From NCBI GenBank assembly GCA_903882875.1, contig CAIRYQ010000032.1:1-64000 (forward strand): DNA of 64,000 nt, written 5' to 3'. Source of the DNA: an uncultured Spartobacteria bacterium (GTDB taxonomy: Bacteria; Verrucomicrobiota; Verrucomicrobiia; Chthoniobacterales; Chthoniobacteraceae). Each line of letters starts with the position of its first letter. Position 1 is the first letter of the stretch. The translations under genes were made by a program, and so were the position numbers. Below the pieces are notes generated by a model. It was not told the origin of the DNA, did not search any database, and saw only the letters and a list, made by a program, of their open reading frames with translations. Positions 8,599-17,427 of the stretch are shown here, one piece after another.

Positions 8599-9588
8599 TT
8601 ACCTAAGATTGATTAGTTTCTTCATCGCCTCACCCATTGCCTCACCGATGAGGTAATAAGTCTCCGCATTAGTATTCCAATGATAGCCCTGCTTGCTAGG
8701 CGACTGCTCCTCGCTGCGCCAGAATGAGCGGGTGCCGACGAAAGCCACATTGCCCTTGAACTCCGGGTGCTCCGCGACCGCAGCCTGCGCCTTCATCAAT
8801 GAAAGCGCACGCGGGTGCGTCTCCGCGGGGCCGTTCATCCCCGTCTCCGCGATCACAAACGGCAGCATCGGCACGCCGAGTTCCTTGCGCATGTCTCTGA
8901 TGAAATGTGCCATATTGCTCTCATACTCCCCATTGAACTTGTCATTGATTCGGTCGTTCCATCCCTGATGCCAGCCGAAGCCGACAATCTCGTAACGGCC
9001 ATCCGAACCGGGCACGAGTTCCTTCACCTTCCCAAGGGCGGCCTTGGTCAGCGACACAGTTTCGCGATAGTATTTTCCCAGAATGCTCGGATCCTGCGCG
9101 ATGGATTCCTGCTCCCTTTTGCCGAGATCGTATGGCGGCTTTCCGGCGCTAGGTGGGCGGAAATCTATCGCCAGACTCTTGCCGCCCCACGCGCACTTAA
9201 TAAGCAGAACCGGTTCTTCCAGTGCATCTCCCATCACCCAGCCGAAACCCAGCTCAGGCCCGATGCGATCTTCCTTTGCGCCATAGCCGACGGTTAGCGG
9301 CCCCTTGCGATCGAGATAGGTAATCCACACATCATCACGCGTGAGCCACTTGCCAGAGTCGTCCGTGAGACGCTTGAAATGCGGTGCGGTCGCCGCATCT
9401 TTCACCACATATTCGAGGCTGCCCCTGCCACCGTTGCGTTTCGGATCCGCGACGATGAATCCCTGCCCTTCCATGTTTGATTGACCGGCAAGGATGAATA
9501 CCTTCACCGGCTTTTTTGGAGAGTCGGCTGAATGGACGGACAGGCTGAGGGCGAGGACCGATGCCAGTATTCGGAGGGAGTTTTTCAT
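8599..9588 (-). CDS. Secreted SASA-family carbohydrate esterase (sialate O-acetylesterase-like)
   Basis: 329 residues with a signal peptide (MKNSLRILASVLALSLSVHS). The SASA/CE6 SGNH fold is shown by KVFILAGQSNMEGQG (about 29-43), where the Ser of GQSN is the nucleophile, by the Gly in KCAWGGKSL, and by GFGWHQGWND (about 208), the Asn/His-type block. These enzymes remove O-acetyl groups from sugars such as sialic acid or xylan; which one cannot be told from sequence. It is read in the same direction as the peptidase-like and glycosidase-like genes and lies upstream of them, consistent with deacetylation before chain cleavage. Confidence 0.85.
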   Translation of the reverse strand: MKNSLRILASVLALSLSVHSADSPKKPVKVFILAGQSNMEGQGFIVADPKRNGGRGSLEYVVKDAATAPHFKRLTDDSGKWLTRDDVWITYLDRKGPLTVGYGAKEDRIGPELGFGWVMGDALEEPVLLIKCAWGGKSLAIDFRPPSAGKPPYDLGKREQESIAQDPSILGKYYRETVSLTKAALGKVKELVPGSDGRYEIVGFGWHQGWNDRINDKFNGEYESNMAHFIRDMRKELGVPMLPFVIAETGMNGPAETHPRALSLMKAQAAVAEHPEFKGNVAFVGTRSFWRSEEQSPSKQGYHWNTNAETYYLIGEAMGEAMKKLINLR

Positions 9589-9850
9589 GGATTACGATTG
9601 ATTTGATTCCGCACTGGTATCCGATGAATTTCCGCAACGTGGCGGAGTTCTTCGGGCGGGGACAGAGTCCGGCTGAAATTTGGAGGCGTGGACTTCAGAT
9701 GCGGGAAGCTAGCACTCTTCGGTTTTTCGAAAGAAGACAAGCATTCTTGCAGTGCGCCATACCCGGTAAGATTCGGATTGCTATCTAAAGATTCGCACGG
9801 CCCCAGCCCTGATTCAGCCGGGCGAAACGATGCCCGATGATCAACGACAC

Positions 9851-10828
9851 TCAGATTACCTGCTTCGTGCCCTCAAAATCGAAACGGAACCGCACCTCCA
9901 TGAGCCCTGCCAGGCGCATGGCATGACGCAGCCGCGTCTTTTCCTCCGCATAGAAAAGGAGAAAGCCGCCGCCACCCGCGCCGATCAGCTTTCCTCCGAG
10001 CGCGCCGTTCGCCATCGCGTGCTCGTACCATTCGTTAATCTTCGGGTTGCTCATCTCGCCGGATCGCTCCTTTTTCCGCTGCCAATGCACATCCATCAGC
10101 CGCGCAAACTCCCGCAGGTTCCCCGACTCGATGGCCTCCTTGCTCTGCACGCCCAGTTCCTTCACGAAATGCAGGTTCTCGATCATCGCCGAATTCATCC
10201 CGCGAGTCTTGTCGTTCTGTTCCTTCAGTATTTTCGATGCCGAACGCGTATAGCCGGTGAAGAACATCAGCAGGTTGTCCTGGAGGTTGTACAGCGTCTC
10301 CTCGTCCGCCTCGACCGGCAGGATTTCCACTCTGCCATTCGGCAAAAAATGGAACGATGTTAGCCCGCCGACCGCCGCGATGTACTGATCCTGCTTGCCA
10401 ATCGGCTCATGCAATTTCTCCAGCTCGATCTGGCACGCCTGCGCAGCGATCTCCTCGGGGCGCACGATGTTTTTTTTGTAAGTGTGCAGCGCCTTCAGCA
10501 GCGCCGTGGTGAAGCTCCCCGACGAGCCGAGCCCCGTGCCGGCGGGAATGTCCGCCATCGCCGTGATCTCCAGCGAACGCCCGTCCATCTGCAGCAGCGC
10601 GCACGCCTCGCGCACGATCGGATGCTCGATCTGCTCCGCGTGATCCACGCGCTCGACCTTCGAATACTTGAGAATCATCTCCGGCACGAACGTCTTGTGG
10701 ATCGTGATGTACACGTATTTGTCGATCGCGGCCGCGATGAGAAATCCGGTGTGGTCCTCGTAATACGAAGGCAGGTCGGTGCCGCCGCCGCCGAGTGAAA
10801 TGCGCAAGGGTGAACGTGTGATGATCAT
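9851..10828 (-). CDS. hddA: GHMP-family D-glycero-D-manno-heptose 7-phosphate kinase
   Basis: 325 residues. The start MIITRSPLRISLGGGGTDLP and the phosphate-binding loop PAGTGLGSSGSF (95-106) are those of HddA-type GHMP kinases. The third motif, KLIGAGGGGFLLFYA, is near residue 280. The known reaction is ATP-dependent C1 phosphorylation of heptose 7-phosphate on the way to GDP-D-glycero-D-manno-heptose for S-layer or surface glycans. The partner genes gmhA, gmhB and hddC are not in the window, so the pathway must be completed elsewhere or the substrate differs. It is the last gene of a minus-strand chain; its ATG overlaps the stop of the preceding oxidoreductase (ATGA). Confidence 0.85.
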   Translation of the reverse strand: MIITRSPLRISLGGGGTDLPSYYEDHTGFLIAAAIDKYVYITIHKTFVPEMILKYSKVERVDHAEQIEHPIVREACALLQMDGRSLEITAMADIPAGTGLGSSGSFTTALLKALHTYKKNIVRPEEIAAQACQIELEKLHEPIGKQDQYIAAVGGLTSFHFLPNGRVEILPVEADEETLYNLQDNLLMFFTGYTRSASKILKEQNDKTRGMNSAMIENLHFVKELGVQSKEAIESGNLREFARLMDVHWQRKKERSGEMSNPKINEWYEHAMANGALGGKLIGAGGGGFLLFYAEEKTRLRHAMRLAGLMEVRFRFDFEGTKQVI

Positions 10829-11814
10829 GCGTAGCCGCTTTTTTGGTAAATCGTTTCGACAACACGCAGCGCCGCCGCCGCATCGGCAAGCCCGGGATTC
10901 GGCGTGCGTCCGGTGCGGATGTCCTCAATGAACGCCTCGACCTCCAGCTGCCACGACTGGTCGCCTTGCGGATACTCGAAGAGCGTCGTCTCCGGCGGCC
11001 CCATCTGCGGCAGCATTTTGTAAAAGTGCAGCCGCTCCATGCCGTAGCTTCCTCCGAGTCCCTCAATATGCAGCTTCGCGTCGCGCCCGTAGATCTCGAA
11101 CGAGAACAGGTTCTTCCACTCCGTGCAGCTCACATGTAGCCACGCGGTCTGCTCCTTCGCAGTGCGGAGGTTCAGAAACGCATTGTCGTCCACCGGCATG
11201 TCCCAGAAATATGTCTTCGCGAAACCGTCCACGAACGGAAAGTCGCCGAGGAACCAGCGCGACAGATCGATCAGATGCACACCTTGATCGATCAGCTCGC
11301 CGCCGCCGGAGAGCTTGGGATCGGCACGCCACTCGCGGTCGTATCCGACTCGTCCACCATGTCCATACCGTCCGCGGATAAACATGAGCGGCCCGAGCGC
11401 GCCCGAGTCCACGATCTCCCGCGCCTTCTGAAATGCAGGATGAAAGCGGTGATTGTAGCCCGCGCGCACGAGCACCTTTTTCTCGCGTGCAAGCGCGAGC
11501 AGCGCCTCCGCCTCGCCTACACGGAGCGCCACGGGCTTCTCGACGAGCACATGCTTGCCCGCACGGATCGCATCGCCTGTGAGTGTGGAAAGCGCGGAGT
11601 TGATCGCGGAGATGATCACCGCATCCACATCGGCCGATTTCAAAACCTCCGCCGGATCCGTCACCGCGCGGCAACCTGGCACTGTCGCAGCCAGCGCCTC
11701 CGCGCGCGCACGATCCAGATCGCACACGACGGTAAGCGCACCATTCGGCAGACACGCAGCGCGTTTTTTCCCGATGAGCCCGCAGCCGATGATTGCGAAT
11801 TTCACAGTGCTCAT
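10825..11814 (-). CDS. Gfo/Idh/MocA-family sugar oxidoreductase
   Basis: 329 residues. The N-terminal Rossmann domain begins VKFAIIGCGLIGKKRA (GxGxxG), with the family EKP motif in HVLVEKPVAL at about 95. The C-terminal domain contains the GGGELIDQGVHLIDLSRW segment, where the His is the usual catalytic residue. The enzymes oxidise or reduce sugar hydroxyls with NAD(P). The start at MSTVKF overlaps the stop of the SDR gene upstream (ATGA), which favours it over an ATG six bases earlier. Its place between a heptose kinase and an SDR points to synthesis of a modified sugar for the surface glycan. The exact substrate is unknown. Confidence 0.85.
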   Translation of the reverse strand: MSTVKFAIIGCGLIGKKRAACLPNGALTVVCDLDRARAEALAATVPGCRAVTDPAEVLKSADVDAVIISAINSALSTLTGDAIRAGKHVLVEKPVALRVGEAEALLALAREKKVLVRAGYNHRFHPAFQKAREIVDSGALGPLMFIRGRYGHGGRVGYDREWRADPKLSGGGELIDQGVHLIDLSRWFLGDFPFVDGFAKTYFWDMPVDDNAFLNLRTAKEQTAWLHVSCTEWKNLFSFEIYGRDAKLHIEGLGGSYGMERLHFYKMLPQMGPPETTLFEYPQGDQSWQLEVEAFIEDIRTGRTPNPGLADAAAALRVVETIYQKSGYA

Positions 11815-12668
11815 CCCCAATTTTTGCCCCGATCCTCGGGCACGATGCGCCGCAGAGTGTAGATGTCGCCGAACTCATCCTTGTGCGTGTGCAGCGTCTT
11901 CCACGGATCCCACTGCGCGGAGATGAGCCGCCCCGTCACGCCGTCGCTCTCGGTGCTCGCGAGATACGCGCAGAGATTTGCCGCGAGCGCGGGCGGTGTC
12001 GCGCCATCCTCGGCCCACTTCACGTTCTTAGCGAAAAATGCCGCGCCCACTTTTTCCGGCCCGGCCGCGATCACTTCCTCCATCATGCGCGTTTTCAGCG
12101 CGCCGGGCGCGACGGCGTTCACGTCAATGTGGTGCGGCTTCAGTTCCTCGGAAAGCGTCTCCATCAGACGTACGACCGCGGCCTTCGACGCCGCATAGGA
12201 ACTGATGTTCGGAAGTGGATTCGTCGCGCCGCCACCGGAGATGATGATGATTTTTCCGCGGCCCGCAGCCTTGAAATGCGGGATGAACGCGCGGCATGGC
12301 AGCAGCACGCCGAGGAGGTTGATCTCGATCGCGTGCCTCCACTCGTCGAGCGGCACGGACTCCGTCGGCCCGAGCGGGCCGTACACACCCGCGTTGTTCA
12401 CGAGCACATGGACCGCGCCGAATTCCGCAATCGCCGCCGCCGCAATCGCGTTCACCTGCGGCTCGGAGGAAACATCGCACACACGCGCGAGCGCCTTCCG
12501 CCCCGGCGCGGCAATCGCCGCGAGTTCTCCGCGCGTTTTTTCCAGTAGCACGGCATCGCGCGCGCAAAGCATCACACTCGCACCCTCGCGCACGAATGCC
12601 TCAGCGATTGCACGGCCGAGGCCCTGGCTGCCGCCGGTGATGAGTGCGTTGAGTCCCGTGAGTTTCAT
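11811..12668 (-). CDS. Short-chain dehydrogenase/reductase
   Basis: 285 residues, classical SDR: TGGSQGLG (cofactor loop, about 10-17), NNAG (about 87), IISGGG (catalytic Ser strand) and YAASK (catalytic Tyr-x-x-x-Lys). The open frame extends further upstream, but the ATG at 12666-12668 overlaps the stop of the dehydrogenase-like gene as ATGA and gives a normal SDR N-terminus (MKLTGLNALITGG). A C-terminal extension of about 35 residues after the core (DPWKTLHTHKDEFGD) is not typical. Probably reduces or oxidises a sugar intermediate with the adjacent Gfo/Idh enzyme; substrate not deducible. Confidence 0.85.
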   Translation of the reverse strand: MKLTGLNALITGGSQGLGRAIAEAFVREGASVMLCARDAVLLEKTRGELAAIAAPGRKALARVCDVSSEPQVNAIAAAAIAEFGAVHVLVNNAGVYGPLGPTESVPLDEWRHAIEINLLGVLLPCRAFIPHFKAAGRGKIIIISGGGATNPLPNISSYAASKAAVVRLMETLSEELKPHHIDVNAVAPGALKTRMMEEVIAAGPEKVGAAFFAKNVKWAEDGATPPALAANLCAYLASTESDGVTGRLISAQWDPWKTLHTHKDEFGDIYTLRRIVPEDRGKNWG

Positions 12669-13936
12669 GTCGTCTTTCCCACGGAGAAATAGCGGAGCCC
12701 CGGCGTCTCTGGCAGCGACGATTTCGTGAAACTGTTTGCGTCGAAAATGAGCGGCCTTCGCATGGACGCGATCAACTCCGCCCAAGGCAGCGCCCTGAAC
12801 TCCGGCCACTCGGTACAAATCACGGCCGCATCCGCGCCTGCGAGCGCTCTGCGCGGATCGGGCGACATCGTCGCGCCCGCGAGCGACGCGGGCAGTTGCT
12901 TCGCAGCGGGATCGAATGCACGCACCGCACAACCCTCCGTGAGAAGCCGCTCGCACAGCTCCACCGCCTGGCTGCGCCGCAGCGTGTCCGTCCCCGCTTT
13001 GTAAGTCAGCCCGAGCACGGCGACCGCGATGCCGCGCAGCGAGCCGAGTTCGTCCTTCAGCCGGCTCAGCGCCCAGCCCTTGTGCCGGTCGTTGCTCATT
13101 TTGATCGCCGGGATCAGCGCGAGCGGCTCATTGCGGTTCGCGGCGAGCTGCGTGAGCGCGACCACATCGCGCGCGAGCGTGCCGCCAGCGAACGCCGCCC
13201 CCGGCCCGAGATACGCGCGCGGGCCGATGCGCACGTCGCTCTTCAGCCCGGCCTCGACTTCCTTCGCATCCGCGCCCGTCAGCTCGCACAGCCGCGCGAT
13301 CTCATTGGCAAAAGTCACCGACAGCGCGAGGAACGAATTCAGCGCGTGCTTGGTCATCTCCGCGGACTCGGGGCTCATCCAGATCACATTCGCGCAGAAT
13401 GGTCGGAACAGTTCCGCAAGCAGCGCGCGATCTTTTTCCGTGCGGCATCCTGCGACGATGCGCTCGGGCTCGTTGAAAACTTTCAGTGCGCCGCCGAGCC
13501 GCAGGTTTTCCGGGGAGTACGCGAAGCGCCTGCCGGGAAATTCCGCCTCCAGCTTGCGGCACGTCCCGGCGGGCATCTGCGAGGAGATGAGGAAAATCGC
13601 GTCGGCCTTTGCGAGCGGCACGAGCCTGCGGATGTGCGCGAGCACGGAATCCGCATCCGGCACGTCGTCGTCGTTCACCGGCGTGTCGAATGTGTTCCAG
13701 ATCACCGCCGCATCGCCGCACGCGGCCTTCGCGTCTGTCGTGAATTTCAGCTTCCCGCTGCGCAGCCCGTCCTGCGTCAGCTCCGCGAGGCCCGGCTCGA
13801 AGATCGGCGGCTTTCCTTCGCGGAGCGCGGCGATGTTTTTCGCATCGTCGTCGAGCGCGCACACGTCGAAGTGCTTCGCGCACGACGCGGCCGTCACACA
13901 ACCGAGATGCCAGAGTCCGGCGACGGCGACCTTCAT
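12665..13936 (-). CDS. UDP-glucose/GDP-mannose dehydrogenase-like protein lacking the catalytic Cys
   Basis: 423 residues with all three family domains: an N-terminal Rossmann domain (MKVAVAGLWHLG), a central AE..K...N helix (E193 to N200) and a C-terminal UDP-binding domain (VLGLTYKAGTDTLRRSQA). In active enzymes a GGxCxPKD-type loop supplies the Cys that forms the thiohemiacetal. Here the loop reads AGGTLARD, so Thr253 replaces Cys, and Pro-Lys become Ala-Arg. The usual four-electron oxidation to a uronic acid should therefore fail. The start overlaps the epimerase stop (ATGA). It may perform a two-electron reaction or act on another nucleotide sugar; this is inference. Confidence 0.8.
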   Translation of the reverse strand: MKVAVAGLWHLGCVTAASCAKHFDVCALDDDAKNIAALREGKPPIFEPGLAELTQDGLRSGKLKFTTDAKAACGDAAVIWNTFDTPVNDDDVPDADSVLAHIRRLVPLAKADAIFLISSQMPAGTCRKLEAEFPGRRFAYSPENLRLGGALKVFNEPERIVAGCRTEKDRALLAELFRPFCANVIWMSPESAEMTKHALNSFLALSVTFANEIARLCELTGADAKEVEAGLKSDVRIGPRAYLGPGAAFAGGTLARDVVALTQLAANRNEPLALIPAIKMSNDRHKGWALSRLKDELGSLRGIAVAVLGLTYKAGTDTLRRSQAVELCERLLTEGCAVRAFDPAAKQLPASLAGATMSPDPRRALAGADAAVICTEWPEFRALPWAELIASMRRPLIFDANSFTKSSLPETPGLRYFSVGKTT

Positions 13937-14904
13937 CGGCGCGCGAGCACCCACTGGTTTTTCTGCAGCCACTCCAGCGTACGCACGATGCCCTGCTGAA
14001 TGGTGAGTTTCGGCTGCCAGCCGGTCGCGCGGATTTTTGCCGTGTCGAGGAAGATGAACGGGTTGTCGCCGATCCACCCGCGCTCGCCGCCGGTGAATTG
14101 CAGCTCCGGCTTCAGCCCGAGGTGCGCGCAGATCCAGCCGATGGAATCCGTGACCCGGCAATATTCCGCCGTGCCGAGATTATAAATCTGCACGCGGTGC
14201 TTCGCCTTCTCCGCAGTGCGCTGCGTGGCGACGTGCAGGATCGCATCCACACAGTCCTGCACGTAGAGATATGATTTGCGCTGCCTGCCGTCGCCGAGCA
14301 CGCGCAGGTGGCCGGGATGTTCGAGGAGCTGCTTGTAAAAATCGAACACATGCCCGTGCGTGTATCGCTCGCCGAGGATGCTCACGAAGCGGAAAATGTA
14401 GCCTTCGAAACCGAAGCCCTCGCAATACGCCTCGATGAGATTTTCGCCCGCGACCTTCGACGCGCCGTAGAGCGAAGTCTGGATCGGGAATGGCGCGTCC
14501 TCCGGCGTCGGAATCACCGGCGCCTCACCGTACACGGATCCGGTCGAGGAAAATGCGATGCGCCTGATCCCGTTCGCGCGCATCGCCTCGAGCACGTTGA
14601 AAGTGGCGATGGTGTTTTGATGCAGATCCTTCGACGGATGCTCGGTGCCGAAGCGCACGTCCGCATTCGCAGCGAGGTGAATCACGAAATCGCATCCGGC
14701 CATCGCCTTTGTCAGCGCGGGCGCGTCGAGATTGTCGCCGCGGTGGAAAGTGAAGCCGGGCTGCTGCCGCGCCGAGGTGAGGAACTCCTCCTGCCCGGCG
14801 GAAAAATCATCCCAGCCGACCACGCGTCCGCCGAGCGCAAGCAGCCGATCCGCGACGGTGCTGCCGATGAAACCCGCAACACCTGTGATGAAAACATTCT
14901 GCAT
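13933..14904 (-). CDS. NAD-dependent nucleotide-sugar epimerase/dehydratase
   Basis: 323 residues of extended-SDR type: GVAGFIGS (NAD loop), HLAANADVRFG, FSSTGSVYG (catalytic Ser/Thr) and YGASK (Tyr-x-x-x-Lys, about residue 148). The plan is that of UDP-glucose 4-epimerase-like enzymes. The start MQNVFITG is 21 codons inside the longest frame, because earlier codons do not fit the Rossmann N-terminus. It follows the glycosyltransferase by about 60 bases and overlaps the dehydrogenase-like gene, so it belongs to the minus-strand operon making a nucleotide sugar for the surface glycan. Confidence 0.85.
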   Translation of the reverse strand: MQNVFITGVAGFIGSTVADRLLALGGRVVGWDDFSAGQEEFLTSARQQPGFTFHRGDNLDAPALTKAMAGCDFVIHLAANADVRFGTEHPSKDLHQNTIATFNVLEAMRANGIRRIAFSSTGSVYGEAPVIPTPEDAPFPIQTSLYGASKVAGENLIEAYCEGFGFEGYIFRFVSILGERYTHGHVFDFYKQLLEHPGHLRVLGDGRQRKSYLYVQDCVDAILHVATQRTAEKAKHRVQIYNLGTAEYCRVTDSIGWICAHLGLKPELQFTGGERGWIGDNPFIFLDTAKIRATGWQPKLTIQQGIVRTLEWLQKNQWVLARR

Positions 14905-14967
14905 TTGGCGGGCGAGAATCGGCGGGAGCGTTTGCGGATGTCGAGCGAACAAACGTGCGGATCGCAC

Positions 14968-16104
14968 TCACGCACGTCCTTCGATCCAGTGCAGCGCGCG
15001 CTGCGGGTAGTCGAATGTCTCCGCGGTGAAACGGTGGCGGTCGAGGAAGAGCTGCCGGTTGCGCCCGAGCCACACCGTCCTGCGCCGCAGGATTTCGATC
15101 GCATCAGCAAGTGCGGCTGCAATGGACGCGGCGGGATCTTCGCCGGGCGCGTGGCAGATTCCCTCGAAGTCGCCGCCGAGCACGTCGCGGTTTCCGCGCC
15201 AGTCTGTGGCGACGATCGGCAGGCCCCACATCATCGCCTCGACCATCACGAGGCCGAACGACTCGTACGGCGCGACGCTCGGAAAGACGAACATGTCCGC
15301 GCGGCCGAATGCCTCTGATTTTGCACGGCCGGTCAGCACGCCCGGCAGCTCGACACGACCCTCGATGCCGAGTTCGCGGATCTGTGTGCGCAGCAATTCG
15401 TCGGAGAGCGGCGGCAGGCATTCGCCGACCAGCTCCAGCACGAGCGAAGGGTCGCGCGCGGCGATCCCGCTGAATGCGCGCAGGAGGGCAGGCGTTCCCT
15501 TGTCCGGGCAAAGGTGGCCGACGTAGAGCAGGCGGAGCTGCGCGGGATTCTTCCGCACAAGCGCGGGATCGAATTCATCCGGGAGCCGGTGCGGGATGAT
15601 CTCGATTTTCCGGATGCCGAAAAATGCGGGATCGCGCCGGTTGAATTCCGTCATCACCACCGCGACCTCGCAGCGGCGGTAGAGCGACGAAAGGAATGCG
15701 CGCAGGACGCCGCCGTTTTTTGCGAAGCGATCCGCGATGCCGGCGGCGTGGAATTGCAACGCGACGCGGCGCGCGAACAGCAGCACCCAGGGCAGGAGCA
15801 AAATGTCGCGCACGATGGGCACCGTCTGCGGGCCGCCCGCCGGGTAGATGAGCAGATCGATCGGCCCGCGCAGCCGCAGCGCGATGAGGCGGAAGATGAC
15901 TTTCACCAGCTCGAAAAGTTTTTGCACGCTGCCGCGGCGCACGTCCTTGAAGTCCGGCGTGAAATGAAACGCGAGGTGTTCGCATTCGAAGCGCCCGTCC
16001 GCGCGGAATGCGTCGAGCATCCGCGCAATCATCACGTTCTGCCCGCCCTGCGGCGGCGGCACCTGGCCTGCGATGACGATGCGAGGCTTATGCGTTGCCG
16101 GCAT
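14968..16104 (-). CDS. GT-B glycosyltransferase, family 4 type
   Basis: 378 residues. The N-terminal domain starts IVIAGQVPPPQGGQNVMI; the C-terminal domain has LLYVGHLCPDKGTPALLRAF and the GT4 donor site YESFGLVMVEAMMWGLPIVA (the E-x7-E motif, about 285-300). Retaining transfer of a sugar from a nucleotide donor at the inner face of the membrane is expected; a hydrophobic patch near residues 70-110 could aid membrane association. It is first in the minus-strand chain that runs to the heptose kinase. A 61-base gap separates it from a divergent epimerase gene, so a divergent promoter is probable there. Confidence 0.85.
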   Translation of the reverse strand: MPATHKPRIVIAGQVPPPQGGQNVMIARMLDAFRADGRFECEHLAFHFTPDFKDVRRGSVQKLFELVKVIFRLIALRLRGPIDLLIYPAGGPQTVPIVRDILLLPWVLLFARRVALQFHAAGIADRFAKNGGVLRAFLSSLYRRCEVAVVMTEFNRRDPAFFGIRKIEIIPHRLPDEFDPALVRKNPAQLRLLYVGHLCPDKGTPALLRAFSGIAARDPSLVLELVGECLPPLSDELLRTQIRELGIEGRVELPGVLTGRAKSEAFGRADMFVFPSVAPYESFGLVMVEAMMWGLPIVATDWRGNRDVLGGDFEGICHAPGEDPAASIAAALADAIEILRRRTVWLGRNRQLFLDRHRFTAETFDYPQRALHWIEGRA

Positions 16105-16165
16105 GGGCGGAGTTGTTCACGGTGGTTTGCTGCGCACGACGCGCTTTTTTTTTCCACGCAGCAAC

Positions 16166-17131
16166 ATGAAAATCCTGCTCACCGGCGCGTCCGGCTTCAT
16201 CGGCACGAACGCCGTCGAACACTTCACCGCAAACGGCGATGTGGTCTGCAACGTGGATGCGCAGCCGCCGCTGAATCCCGCGCACGCGGCCTTTTGGAAA
16301 AAGGCGGACATCCTCGATGCCGCATCGCTCGTCGCGCCGTTCGCGGAATTTGCGCCGGATGCGGTGATCCATCTCGCGGCGCGCACGGACTGCGACGAGA
16401 ACACGACCGTCGAGGCCGGCTACCGGCTGAACACCGACGGGACGCGCAATGTGCTCGCGGTGATCAAAGCCACGCAGTCGGTGCGGCGCGCGATCATCAC
16501 GTCGAGCCAGTTCGTCTGCGGGCCCGGCTACCAGCCGCAGCACGACGAGGATTTTCACCCGGCGACGATCTACGGACAGAGCAAGGTGATCGCCGAACAA
16601 CTCACACGCGCGGCTGCGCTGCCATGCGTGTGGACGCTCGTACGCCCGACGAACATCTGGGGCCCGTGGCACGAGCGGTACCGGCGTGAATTCTGGCGTG
16701 TGGTGGCGAAGGGCTGGTACGTGCATCCCGGCGGCGCGCCGGTCGTGCGCTGCTACGGCTACGTCGGCAACGTCGTACGGCAGATGCGCAAAATCCTCGA
16801 CCTCGCGCCGGAGGTGGTGAACGGGCAGGTCTTCTATCTCGGCGATCCGCCGGGCGACATCGCGCTGTGGGTGAACGCATTTTCCCGCGCGCTGCGCGGA
16901 AAAAATGTGCGTGTCGTGCCACGCCCGATTCTCGCGACGGCAGGGATCATTGGCGATGTGATCAGCCGGATCATCCGGAGGCCGTTTTACATCAACAGCT
17001 CGCGTTTCCGCAGCATGACGAGCGACTACCCGGTGAGCATGGACAAGACGTTCGGGGTGCTCGGCGATCCGCCGGCGAGCCTCGAACAGGGAGTCGCGGA
17101 GACCGTGGCGTGGCTGCGGCAAAACCGTTGA
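16166..17131 (+). CDS. NAD-dependent epimerase/dehydratase
   Basis: 321 residues, extended SDR: GASGFIGTN (NAD loop at 7-15), HLAARTDCDEN, ITSSQFVCG (Ser position) and YGQSK (Tyr-x-x-x-Lys). The start MKILLTGASG is chosen as the normal Rossmann N-terminus; the frame is open 31 codons further upstream. It opens a plus-strand group divergent from the GT4 gene and is followed 32 bases later by a small unknown gene. Likely acts on a nucleotide sugar for the same surface glycan; the C-terminal region (RPFYINSSRFRSMTSDYPVSM) fits substrate-domain sequences in UDP-sugar epimerases. Confidence 0.85.
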   Translation: MKILLTGASGFIGTNAVEHFTANGDVVCNVDAQPPLNPAHAAFWKKADILDAASLVAPFAEFAPDAVIHLAARTDCDENTTVEAGYRLNTDGTRNVLAVIKATQSVRRAIITSSQFVCGPGYQPQHDEDFHPATIYGQSKVIAEQLTRAAALPCVWTLVRPTNIWGPWHERYRREFWRVVAKGWYVHPGGAPVVRCYGYVGNVVRQMRKILDLAPEVVNGQVFYLGDPPGDIALWVNAFSRALRGKNVRVVPRPILATAGIIGDVISRIIRRPFYINSSRFRSMTSDYPVSMDKTFGVLGDPPASLEQGVAETVAWLRQNR

Positions 17132-17163
17132 TCTCGCCCCGTGCCGCTGCCAGAAACGCCGCC

Positions 17164-17427
17164 ATGAACAAGCTGAAGAGATTCCTCCGCGATCTCGGGC
17201 TGAAAATTTTGCGCGCCTGCGGCTCGACGATCATTGACGCCGAGACCGGCAGGAATCTTGGCCGTGCGTTCCTTTTCACATGGCGGGGCAAAGTGTTTGT
17301 GATCGGCCTCGACACACCGGTGCGGCCGGTCTTCCGCCCGCAGGCACGGCTTACGTACTGGAAGCAGGAACTCGGATTCACCGTGCATCCGCCCCCGGAT
17401 TTTCCGCGCTGTGGCAAAGGTCCTTAA
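17164..17427 (+). CDS. Small hypothetical protein in glycan locus
   Basis: 87 residues, basic N-terminal helix (MNKLKRFLRDLGLKILRAC), then a beta-rich segment with FLFTWRGKVFVIGLD. No signal peptide or family recognised. It lies 32 bases after the epimerase and overlaps the next gene by 17 bases, so it is probably translated in the same operon. It could be a small accessory or scaffold for the neighbouring glycosyltransferase-like protein. Confidence 0.55.
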   Translation: MNKLKRFLRDLGLKILRACGSTIIDAETGRNLGRAFLFTWRGKVFVIGLDTPVRPVFRPQARLTYWKQELGFTVHPPPDFPRCGKGP

